Origin: Ignelater luminosus
Taxonomy: Eukaryota; Arthropoda; Insecta; Coleoptera; Elateridae
Reading direction: 5' to 3'
Assembly (NCBI GenBank): GCA_011009095.1
Contig: VTPC01090596.1
Span: 214,097 to 278,096 of the forward strand
Length of the DNA: 64,000 nucleotides
The position numbers were made by a program, and so were the translations under genes. Below, one piece after another: positions 48,501 through 54,090 of the stretch (its first letter is position 1; the number at the start of each line of letters is the position of its first letter). The notes under the pieces were generated by a model. It made no database searches. It saw only the letters and a program-made list of their open reading frames with translations, and was not told the DNA's origin.

Positions 48501-51328
48501 AGGTTATTTTCCTGATCCAAACACAGGACTTATTCGAAGATTCTGAAAGTAAGGAAGAATACCAAGTCGTAACGCAGCAGGGTTTAAGTAGAACAAAGAC
48601 GTAAGAATGGAATGAAATCAGAATCTTAGTAAGAAGAGCAACAGAAGAGTAACTAAACAGATATCTTTTATCTATTTTAATTTTCTTTGATGTAAAAGAT
48701 TGAGAATGTTATACCCTTTAAAATGATGTATCACACATGGGGTGGTGCCATTTAAAATTTCGGTGAGGAGGTGGTTGGGGGGAGGGTGAAAGTTTCCCAA
48801 CTGACTAGAGTAGGTTATTAAATGTCCCCCTCCAAAGCAAAATCGATGCGTTTTTGCTACTTTTGATAATTTTACTAATTAAAGAGTTATTCAAGGTGGG
48901 AGGTTTTAAAATGATCACGCTGTATATGTTTCAGAATTATAGAAATTGATTAAAATAGTTATTGTGACATTACCTTGGCGTCTGATTTACAAAAATTGGA
49001 AAGAGAAGGTATAGAAGTACATATTGCTGAACGACAAATAAAAAAAAAGCTGAAGTAGCAATAGAGCATTTTACTAGTTAAGGTCGTCGTTGAAACAAAA
49101 CTATGTACCCTGGGACTTTGAAACGGATAAAGTAATTTGGTTCAATCGATCAATTCAAACCAAATTGCTCTGATAGTTCGAAAGTTATTACAGAAAGTAT
49201 GGTAACCCGATGTCATTTTTGAGTCGCCATAACGAGTTGGCATAAAAAACATCACATCAATCAAAGGGTTGAAAAAATATTCAGAATTAATTGCTATACA
49301 AAATTTCGTTTTAGAGTTGAGCCATGAAACCGATTTTATCTTAGATGCAGCAAGTGAATAATGATAGTATACGATCGCGTTCGTTCTAAGGAATAAGGAA
49401 TACATTGGTAAGGGTAGTATCCTTTCCAAAATGGCGGTTTTGGAATTCGAGTTGGGTTCGCATCCACATTTTTGGTTTACAGGACCAATGTTTTTGCGTG
49501 CGAATTTTAATTTTTCTAACTGTATACATACAGTGGAACCTCCATAACTCAAAATCCAAGGGGCGTGATTATTAGTTCGAGTTATAGAAAATACGAGTTA
49601 CGGAATATTACGTGCAATTAGTATCCGAAGTGCAAGGGGACGCAATAAATTTCGGGTTGAAGAAAAATTCGAGTTGCAGAAGTTCGACTTATGGGAGTTC
49701 CACTGTATTTAATTTACGTAATACTATTTAAAATTATCCTGAATGATAACTCAAAAAGATATCTTACTATTGAACAAAATTTATTTGTCAGCTTTTCTAG
49801 TGATGAAGATGTTACACGTATCAAGGTTAAGCAATTCAGGAAAATTGCTTTTCTGCAGATAACATTCTTTATTCTGTGGCGAGCTGGTATTACGTGATAG
49901 CTAGAAATCCCGACAAATTCTTATTTATTTGATTTGTCTTGGTACGTAGTTACAGTAAACTAACAATTCAATTTTTATAAAAATTAGAATAAAAACGAGT
50001 TTCATGATATTGTTACTTAATGTAGGTAGTACGTGCCTCCACTAACAATCTTAATTGACTAGTGATACGACTTAAAACAGTCTTAAAATTGCCGGTCATT
50101 CTATCTGATTTTTATTTTGTCAGTAGATAATGGAAGCTTTTTAAATACAATAGACCTTATTACGTGTTCTAGTTAATTACACCCTAAAAGTTTATTTATA
50201 AGAGAGTTTCACAGTATTGGTGAACTTAAAGCCAACGCAAATTTATAGTGCTGATTTTAGTCAGCAAGAACCAAATGTAGCTAATTACTTGCCGAGAAAA
50301 GTTGGGTTAGATCGGATTTTGGGACTAACCACTTAAATCCCCATTAACCCTGACATCTATGCTAACTTCGTTAATAAATCGGTAGCTTCTACAAGCTTTC
50401 TGCACACTTATGTGTTTTAACTGCTGGTCATACACATTTTTGACCTTTTCGATTTACCAAAATAAAAGAATCCGAACAGTAAATGCATTTACATATTATC
50501 AAAAGATTGAGAATTATCTACTAGAAAGATTTTATTGTAGTGTAAGAACAGACCGGAAAACACTTATTCAATTATTCAAAGGAAACTAGAACAGAAGTTG
50601 AATAATACGTTAATTTTGATTCATTGTGTATAAACCAATAAGAAAAGAAAAACAATATGCTTCAGCTTCTGGTTATTTTCACATAGGTATCGGCTATAAT
50701 CTAACAGCAAAAAGTTTCGAAGAAACTTGAAGAACCTGTAAAAGCGGAAATAAAGGTGGAGTTTATCCTTCAATATTAAACCTTAAAGAACATCCAAACT
50801 ATGTTTAAATTAATCCACTAAACTGTCTTTTACAGAACCCGTTAAGTAATTAACGGTTCCCGCATTTTATTTATTCAGTAGCAGCGTTTTCGTTTGTTTT
50901 TAATTTTCATTTAATTAAAACTTTTACTTGTGATTATAAAAAAATTAAATATTTAATTAATTTGTAATTTATCTCTTTCACTTTTAATTTATTAATTTTT
51001 GTTTATTTTAGACGGACCACTACCAAGCGTTTTACAAGAAGTAGCTGTTCCAGTAATAAACAACACAGTCTGCGAATCGATGTACCGATCGGCAGGATAC
51101 ATCGAACACATTCCTCACATTTTTATATGTGCAGGCTATAGAAGGGGTGGTTTCGACTCGTGCGAAGGTGATTCTGGAGGACCCATGGTCATTCAGAGGC
51201 CGGATAAACGATTCCTGCTTGCGGGAGTTATTTCCTGGGGAATTGGGTGTGCGGAACCTAATCAGCCTGGTGTTTATACGAGAATTAGTGAATTTAAAGA
51301 CTGGATTAACCAAATCCTACAATTTTAA
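11242..51328 (+). CDS. lint: Lint/CG8213-type modular serine protease, five exons visible, 5' incomplete
   Basis: The spliced exons 11242-12591, 14914-15252, 23102-23279, 43318-43586 and 51012-51328 give 816 complete codons with phases 1-1-1-2-1 that agree at every junction. Numbering from the first complete codon: a six-Cys knotted domain at 10-48, a Thr/Pro/Lys-rich linker to about 560, then a trypsin domain with the activation site ARIVGG (cleavage after Arg573), His618 (TAAHC), Asp668 (YDLALL) and Ser766 (GDSGGP). Asp760, six residues before the Ser, predicts cleavage after Arg/Lys. Cys564 in the pro-segment probably tethers the linker to the catalytic domain after activation. The layout is that of the Stubble/Filzig/Lint group of apical extracellular proteases. 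Recalled similarity in the catalytic domain (for example [13 protein letters not shown]) points to Drosophila CG8213/lumens interrupted, which acts in tracheal tube formation. Automatic pipelines may call such proteins stubble-like. Upstream exons are missing, because the first visible exon opens with an acceptor. Confidence 0.85.
12592..14913 (+). other. Intron between exons a and b
   Basis: This 2.3-kb intron is bounded by a good donor (GTCAGT) and a TTTCAAG acceptor. I see no recognisable coding domain, RNA or bounded mobile element in it. Short ORFs on both strands have no recognisable motif. Confidence 0.7.
14914..15252 (+). CDS. lint: lint exon b: Ser/Thr-rich linker
   Basis: The acceptor ends at 14913 and the donor GATG|GTAATA has GT at 15253. 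Two bases complete the codon split with exon a (giving Glu), 112 codons follow, and one base is left (phase 1). It begins [15 protein letters not shown] and then runs into a Ser/Thr-rich stretch that includes a poly-Ser tract encoded by an AGC-type triplet repeat near 15099-15121. No Cys is present, which fits an extended stalk between the knotted domain and the protease. Support comes from phase, splice sites and composition, not from a conserved domain, so the exon could be alternative. Confidence 0.7.
15253..17857 (+). other. Intron b-d, left part
   Basis: This is AT-rich intron sequence. A locally GC-richer block near 16140-16330 has overlapping ORFs on both strands (plus 15956-16363, minus 16008-16310), but neither shows a domain I recognise. 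Nothing else is supported. Confidence 0.5.
17850..19779 (+). mobile_element. hAT element, copy 1 (ZMYM1/DUF4371-type), with 8-bp target duplication
   Basis: A perfect 8-bp duplication, ATAAGAAT, lies at 17850-17857 and 19772-19779, bounding 17858-19771. The inverted ends are AGGGCCGTAGCTA and TAGCTACGGCCCT. The outermost base pair is C...C instead of the expected C...G. Subterminal sequence with repeated GGCGC/GCGCC words follows on the left. Inside are decayed transposase segments, including the hAT dimerisation hallmark [12 protein letters not shown] (19452-19487). A 27-bp tandem duplication lies at 18474-18527. Compared with copy 2 at 45235, this copy lacks the segment coding for the DUF4371 region. 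Confidence 0.92.
18513..19560 (+). pseudogene. hAT transposase remnant, C-terminal half
   Basis: The readable blocks are, in order, [20 protein letters not shown] with WDKLK and [11 protein letters not shown] (about 18545-18760), a long degraded stretch with several stops, [11 protein letters not shown] near 19400, and [15 protein letters not shown] near 19450-19490 followed by MSQEGLFHA. The first block matches the region after DUF4371 in ZMYM1-like hAT transposases and the last is the hAT C-terminal dimerisation domain. The catalytic residues cannot all be located. The sequence is shared at high identity with 46490-47265. Confidence 0.85.
19780..23101 (+). other. Intron b-d, right part
   Basis: This is the intron sequence between the first hAT copy and the His exon. 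No bounded element or gene is recognised. A less AT-rich patch near 20690-21050 has minus-strand ORFs without recognisable motifs. The last 46 bases are open in frame with the following exon (see the finding on 23056). Confidence 0.5.
23102..23279 (+). CDS. lint: lint exon d: activation site and catalytic His
   Basis: The acceptor GGCAACAG ends at 23101 and the donor AA|GTAAGT has GT at 23280. It enters in phase 1 (two bases completing Val with exon b) and leaves in phase 2. It encodes [14 protein letters not shown]: the pro-segment cysteine, then the trypsin-type zymogen cleavage after Arg. It then runs through the beta-barrel start to TAAHC, the catalytic His. The last two bases join the first base of the next exon to give Asn, restoring CVDNVPPSD, which is the family sequence as I recall it. 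This is the strongest single exon in the window. Confidence 0.95.
23280..24670 (+). other. Intron d-e, part left of the Jockey element
   Basis: This is the start of the 20-kb intron that separates the His and Asp exons. It is AT-rich, with no element or RNA that I can recognise. Confidence 0.6.
24802..25061 (+). pseudogene. Jockey ORF1 C-terminal remnant
   Basis: An open frame ends at TAA 25059-25061, overlapping the ATG of ORF2 at 25054. It encodes a short charged segment with a coiled-coil-like heptad pattern ([20 protein letters not shown]). An in-frame TAA lies just upstream, and there are no CCHC knuckles, so most of the nucleic-acid-binding ORF1 protein is missing. The stop/start overlap with ORF2 is what one expects of ORF1 in this clade. 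Confidence 0.6.
25054..27715 (+). pseudogene. Jockey ORF2: endonuclease and reverse transcriptase with one frameshift and one stop
   Basis: The first part, 25054 to about 26395, is an apurinic-type endonuclease with [10 protein letters not shown] near the start, a SET motif near residue 40, GGDYNIKH, and TSDHTPVLL at the end. A one-base shift in an A-run near 26395 then moves the frame. The continuation (about 26396-27715) carries the reverse transcriptase: [40 protein letters not shown] and the catalytic FADD box, followed by [17 protein letters not shown] at 27422-27424 interrupts the C-terminal domain, which continues [10 protein letters not shown] and ends at 27715. The function would be target-primed reverse transcription. 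This copy is probably dead, though only two lesions are seen. Confidence 0.9.
27882..28600 (+). other. Intron sequence without recognised content
   Basis: This is AT-rich sequence between the Jockey element and the antisense integrase remnant. No gene or bounded repeat is seen. Confidence 0.5.
28620..29600 (-). pseudogene. Ty3-like or KRBA2-like integrase remnant
   Basis: The minus strand, read in pieces across several frames, gives an rve-type integrase core. [12 protein letters not shown] and [10 protein letters not shown] come first (about 29450-29350), then [15 protein letters not shown], a region matching the NQD-EN-WM block, and [17 protein letters not shown] followed by an acidic [10 protein letters not shown] (about 29140-29040). 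This order matches integrases of Ty3-type retrotransposons and the domesticated-looking KRAB-A-domain-2/GIN family, as I recall them. Several stops and frameshifts show it is dead. It lies antisense to the host gene in the large intron. No LTRs or terminal repeats were found. Confidence 0.6.
29945..30827. mobile_element. Foldback element with long inverted repeats (Tc1/mariner-type ends, TA duplication)
   Basis: The element is 29947-30825, flanked by TA on each side (29945-29946, 30826-30827). Its ends are long inverted repeats of about 130 bp beginning CAGTGTGTCCCAATTTCGAT. A second inverted pair lies inside (about 30120-30220 against 30280-30375, sharing TTGCTAAAACAAAA and a GTGTGCCATG block), so almost the whole element can fold on itself. 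The right half has extra sequence with no partner on the left. No coding capacity is seen. It sits in the large intron. Confidence 0.85.
30828..32330 (+). other. Intron sequence without recognised content
   Basis: This is AT-rich sequence between the foldback element and a Tc1-like remnant. Small ORFs occur on both strands (for example 31080-31319 minus and 32050-32280 minus), but none shows a known motif. Confidence 0.5.
32340..32600 (+). pseudogene. Tc1/mariner-superfamily transposase C-terminal remnant
   Basis: The plus strand encodes [20 protein letters not shown], and after a one-base shift PIEKY and a stop where a Trp would follow. This is the third catalytic block of insect Tc1/mariner-superfamily transposases (VPK..NPPN-C-P..RPIE-FW, with the Glu as the last catalytic residue). 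A degraded helical tail with [10 protein letters not shown] follows. The N-terminal part is not recognisable. It appears to be the same family as the antisense copy at 53.4-54.1 kb. Confidence 0.6.
32610..34990 (+). other. Intron sequence without recognised content
   Basis: No coding domain, RNA or bounded element is recognised. The section near 33100-34050 is somewhat less AT-rich than its surroundings but carries only short ORFs without motifs. Confidence 0.5.
34995..36287 (+). mobile_element. mariner element with intact ends
   Basis: The element is 34997-36285 (1289 bp, normal for mariner), flanked by TA at 34995-34996 and 36286-36287. The terminal inverted repeats are 29 bp (34997-35025 and 36257-36285), starting CGAGGTGTGTGAGAAAAGTA, with one mismatch. 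The transposase lies in the same direction as the host gene but is broken. The near-perfect ends mean it could still be mobilised in trans if an active relative exists in the genome, or it is simply young. Confidence 0.95.
35189..36226 (+). pseudogene. mariner transposase, D,D34D type, with first catalytic block deleted
   Basis: The start is ATG at 35189 (MEHRNLEQR). The N-terminal part shows the paired helix-turn-helix DNA-binding region (KVYGE-like [19 protein letters not shown], then [19 protein letters not shown]). The frame stops at 35668 just after FFNCVI. The next bases continue in another frame as [16 protein letters not shown], so a small deletion has removed the block carrying the first catalytic Asp. 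HHDNAPCHT (second Asp) follows, then an in-frame TAA, then [17 protein letters not shown] (third Asp) and a C-terminal end at about 36226. The product would be a cut-and-paste transposase; this copy is inactive. Confidence 0.92.
36288..40015 (+). other. Intron sequence without recognised content
   Basis: This is 3.7 kb of AT-rich intron between the mariner and the GC-rich LINE. I see no conserved coding segment, RNA or bounded repeat here. Confidence 0.5.
40016..41899 (+). mobile_element. GC-rich 5'-truncated non-LTR retrotransposon (Jockey-like) with 13-bp target duplication
   Basis: An identical 13-mer, TGGTGATGACTTT, occurs at 40016-40028 and 41887-41899, so the insert is 40029-41886. It is far richer in G+C than everything around it. 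It is 5'-truncated within the reverse transcriptase domain. The 3' end has a short hairpin (CCCGCC-TTC-GGCGGG, 41841-41855) and a tail of ACTTG units. The orientation is the same as the host gene. Confidence 0.92.
40029..41416 (+). pseudogene. Reverse transcriptase fragment lacking part of the catalytic core
   Basis: The frame entering from the truncation point encodes [49 protein letters not shown] and stops at 40558-40560. After the stop, [17 protein letters not shown] is followed directly by CHDTAL where the family has an acidic catalytic box preceded by about 30 residues, so a deletion has removed the first catalytic Asp of the (Y/F)ADD motif. A different frame (about 40658-41416) carries the thumb and C-terminal region: [41 protein letters not shown]. 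The copy is non-functional. The clade call as Jockey-like rests on these motifs only. Confidence 0.88.
41900..43317 (+). other. Intron d-e, right end
   Basis: This is AT-rich intron up to the acceptor TTTCAG at 43317. Nothing recognisable is seen. Confidence 0.6.
43318..43586 (+). CDS. lint: lint exon e: catalytic Asp
   Basis: The acceptor GTTTCAG ends at 43317 and the donor GAAG|GTTTGT has GT at 43587. It enters in phase 2 (one base completing Asn) and leaves in phase 1. It encodes [16 protein letters not shown], the segment [17 protein letters not shown] with the catalytic Asp, PVCVP (the usual partner of the pro-segment Cys) and [12 protein letters not shown]. The visible frame begins upstream of the first in-frame ATG at 43340, which is internal. 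Confidence 0.95.
43587..45226 (+). other. Intron e-f, left part
   Basis: This is AT-rich intron with a short TA-rich microsatellite near 44075-44095. No other content is recognised. Confidence 0.6.
45227..47386 (+). mobile_element. hAT element, copy 2 of the same family, with near-perfect 8-bp duplication
   Basis: The left end is CAGAGCCTTAGCTA at 45235 and the right end TAGTTACGGCCCTG closes at 47378. The flanking octamers TTTAAAGT (45227-45234) and TTTAAGGT (47379-47386) differ by one base. The left 200 bp, the middle (46490-47265) and the right end align with copy 1 at 17858-19771 in the same orientation. This copy keeps about 640 bp coding for DUF4371 that copy 1 has lost, but lacks the C-terminal hAT segment that copy 1 keeps. 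It lies in the last intron of the host gene. Confidence 0.9.
45880..46810 (+). pseudogene. hAT transposase remnant with DUF4371 region
   Basis: The frame at 45891-46190 carries [35 protein letters not shown] and [18 protein letters not shown], which is the start of the DUF4371/RNase H-like domain of ZMYM1-type hAT transposases. The Asp in the degraded position of 'DSTPD' reads G-T-T-P-D here. After a stop, 46210-46416 continues with [19 protein letters not shown] and [19 protein letters not shown]. From about 46490 it shares the [11 protein letters not shown] segment with copy 1. Several stops and shifts make it inactive. Confidence 0.85.
47387..49528 (+). other. Intron e-f, middle
   Basis: No gene is recognised. 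A stretch near 48721-48920 (polypurine GGTGGTTGGGGGGAGGG followed by AAAATGATCACGCTGTATAT) looks like one end of a dispersed insect repeat, but no partner end or duplication is seen. Confidence 0.4.
49529..49707. mobile_element. pogo/Tigger-like MITE with TA duplication
   Basis: The element is 49531-49705 (175 bp), flanked by TA at 49529-49530 and 49706-49707. The inverted ends are CAGTGGAACCTCCATAACTC and, at the right, GACTTATGGGAGTTCCACTG, about 80 percent matched over 23 bp. Internal GAGTTA and TTCGAGTT words repeat the terminal motif. There is no coding capacity. End sequence and TA target fit non-autonomous pogo/Tigger elements. Confidence 0.85.
49708..51011 (+). other. Intron e-f, right part
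   Basis: This is AT-rich sequence ending in the acceptor TATTTTAG at 51011. Nothing else is recognised. Confidence 0.6.
51012..51328 (+). CDS. lint: lint exon f: catalytic Ser and C-terminus
   Basis: The acceptor ends at 51011. Two bases complete Asp with exon e, restoring [16 protein letters not shown]. The exon carries [20 protein letters not shown] with the catalytic Ser and the trypsin-type Asp six residues before it, then [20 protein letters not shown] and the terminal helix [16 protein letters not shown] is at 51326-51328. An AATAAA overlaps the stop (51328-51333) and another lies at 51918-51923. The second is the more credible poly(A) signal because the first leaves almost no 3' untranslated region. 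Confidence 0.95.
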
Positions 51329-53020
51329 ATAAATATTTAAGACTTATAAGTGGTTTGTGATTAAAAGAAGCGCCATCTTTTATTCTCATATTTTTTTTGA
51401 ATTTTATACGAGAAGAGAAAAAACCGAAAATTTTTATTGTTTTGTTGTACGTATACTATTTTAATGTTTCTTGTGTGATAAAAATTGTTTGAGAGGGATG
51501 AATGGATGAGCAATTAGGAATTTTAAACAAGAGAGATTTTATATTTGTGATTTAAGAAAGAGGAATGATCACTATTTAATAATTTATTATAAATACTGAA
51601 AATGATGACAATATGAATTTTATTACTAGATATTTTAGTTAATTTAAAATTAATACATTTATAAGAATTTTAAAAAATATATTAGGGTCTACATAAATAT
51701 ATATGTTACTTAAATGCGTACATATTTTATTATTTAAAAATTGGATTTGTGAAATCATGTATGAAAAATGAAAGTACAATTTCAGTTTTTAAAATATTTA
51801 TTGTAATGTGAGTAGATATAACAGGTTTATATTGATTTGCTTCATTTTGGCCATACCGTAGTACAATATCTTGACAATTTAGAAGTGATAGTTGAACTTA
51901 CCTACTATAAATATTGCAATAAATGCTAGTTAAAACAACATAGATGATAATAATAATTAACGTAATAATGATAGTCTTAAAATTTATTTATATTTTTTGT
52001 TCTAAGAAGTGTACTGAGATCTCAAAACTTATAATTTCAATTCTACTATACCGTATGACAAGTTTATGAACGTAAATAGGAATTTATTATTTAAAACGTC
52101 ATCAAATAAATTGTTCTCTATTTTTCAAATGACTTTTTAGTTAACATATATACTAGTAATAATAATATTTTAAAAAATTAATAATACAAATCGAAAAGCA
52201 ATTTTCAAAATTTCTTTATCTTTAATTATGGAAATTGAAAGAAATATATAAATGGAAATTACAAATAAAAATCAAAAATATATTGAAATTCTTATTTAAA
52301 TTCCCAGAATTGACACACTGTATCAAACGAAATATCATCAATGAAGCCAGAATATAAATGATTTCAAATGAAGGATTATGATGAATAGTGAGATTGTCAT
52401 AATTCAGGAAGTGTGAACACCTATTTATCATGAGAAGTAAACAGAGGGAAAATATCCATTAATAACTTTCCTTGGTTGAAATATAAAGTTAAAATATGAA
52501 CCCAGATTATTCGAGAAATAAATTTTTGGTACTGATTTCTTATTGTTTTCATTCCCGTTAGATTTTGATAATTAGAAATAAAATTCGTATGATGTATAAA
52601 GTTATAATCCATAAAATGAAGTAGATGAACTTTAATTGTGCTAACTAATGAATGTTTTATTATGTATCGTCACTCAAACATTGTGTACTACCGTAAACCT
52701 TGAACTCAAAAGTACAATGAATCGTAATCTTCCTTACACAAATCTCTTAATTGTTATTGTTTGGTAATTTTGGAAATTGCTTGTTCGTATTTTAATTTGT
52801 TATTGTAATGTTTATTTTAGATTTTCATGCGCTCTTTTCATTTTTGATTGCTTTTCCGCAAACAATTGTGCAAACAATGTTTCTGTTTATGTATGATATA
52901 GAAAATACAGGTTTTGATTATTTAGAAAACTATTCTATTTAACATAAAAAATTATTTTAAATCCTTTTTAAATTACTTGAGTATGTAGATTTTACAAAGT
53001 TAATATACTATTATGGAAAA
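51329..53020 (+). other. 3' untranslated region and downstream AT-rich sequence
   Basis: This very AT-rich sequence follows the stop codon, with candidate poly(A) signals at 51328-51333 and 51918-51923. Two short minus-strand ORFs (52222-52431, 52421-52612) show no known motif. Confidence 0.5.
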
Positions 53021-53025
53021 ATGTT

Positions 53026-53101
53026 TGACTTCGGACAGGATTCGAACTTGAATCTCTTGGTTAACTAGACAAAACTATCTAACTAACTGAGCTACAAGGT
53101 C
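53026..53101 (-). pseudogene. tRNA-Thr(AGU)-like pseudogene or tRNA-derived SINE head
   Basis: On the minus strand the sequence starts GACCTTGTAGCTCAGTTAG (A-box-like) and contains GTTCGAATCC (B-box-like). The middle reads TTTGT-CTAGTTA-ACCAA, an anticodon stem-loop with anticodon AGU at 53066-53064 and four of five stem pairs. About six of seven acceptor positions can pair, counting one wobble, but the D-stem and T-stem each contain mismatches and the spacing is off by a base. It is therefore probably not a working tRNA. Similarity to tRNA-Thr(AGU) in the anticodon arm and variable region is from memory. Confidence 0.55.
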
Positions 53102-53379
53102 ATTCGCGTAAGAAGTCAAAGATATTTTCTATGTATATCATTTATTTAACCAAAGGATGCAAATTTGAACTGTCCCAGGTCGAGAATTGTAAAAGCTAGT
53201 AAGTTGTCTTATTGCAAACGTATGGTTTTTTGATTCCATGTGTTACAAGTTTATAGAAGCAGCAAATAACATTCTGTCTTCAATTTGATTTTGTTTCTAA
53301 TTCTATGTAATAATTCTTATTCTAGATATGTTTCTGAGTCATTGGATCTAATACTGAAATCCTGGACTAATACCGAACA

Positions 53380-54090
53380 TAAATCAAAAGGGTGAACGCG
53401 CAAAGATCGGGACACCTGTAACTTCTCGAAGCTCTTTGGATATCATGTTTGATGCCCGCATCCATCCATGTCAGAGCTCTTCTTGAGTTTGAGCAGCTTA
53501 ACCTGCTTTTTTCAAAACTCGATTGCCCGAAGCTTTGGCCAGTTCGGTACATTCTATTCTTTAGAAACATAATCAATATTACTAATTTATTATGATTTCT
53601 TAACATCAGTAAGGTAGTGACAGGTTGGGAAGTTTATCCAAAGGAGTGACTGGGTACTGTGTTGATCCAAAAAGAACAAAAAGGTTTCTTTAGACAATTT
53701 ACCATAATTTCTAAATTGATTGATGAACACATTGCTCTTCAAGCCGCAAGAACAGATAGCTTGCTATATCACAAATTTTTTTGGGACTTAGCTTTTTTCT
53801 TTGTCTTTTAGAAGATTTCGGAGCATTCTGGCAACTAGAAGAGGTGTGGAAGTTCTGTCAGCAAGACAGTAAAAATCGACAAAACAACAAGTTTCATCAT
53901 CCATTATGGTAGATCGGTATTTGGTCAACAAGTTATAGTACAATTCGCAAGTTTGGGACATTTTTATTTTTTTCACTACACCTAACATAGAATTTTTGGG
54001 AATTTCCACAAGCCTTTTACTCTTCCTGTGGATCCTTTCAACAATTAGACGTTCTCTGAAGTTTTGTAAAACTTTCCCTTTTGAGTTTCA
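53380..54090 (-). pseudogene. Tc1/mariner-superfamily transposase remnant
   Basis: Read on the minus strand: CELYYNLLTKYRSTIMDDET (about 53950-53880) gives the first catalytic block with MDDET. AICSCGLKSNVFINQF follows (about 53755-53705), then INFPTCHY near 53615, corresponding to the WPDLASCHY block with the second Asp lost. VPNWPKLRAIEF (about 53540-53505) is the final block, where RPIE-FW is expected. The order and spacing are right for a whole transposase, with stops and frameshifts throughout. The fragment at 32340-32600 appears to be from the same family. No terminal inverted repeats were located. Confidence 0.7.

Noticed and set aside
52305-52335. GACACACTGTATC as an opposite end for the CAGTGTGTCCCAA repeat family
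   Set aside because: Only about ten bases match, the adjoining GGG is missing, and no partner or duplication is present.
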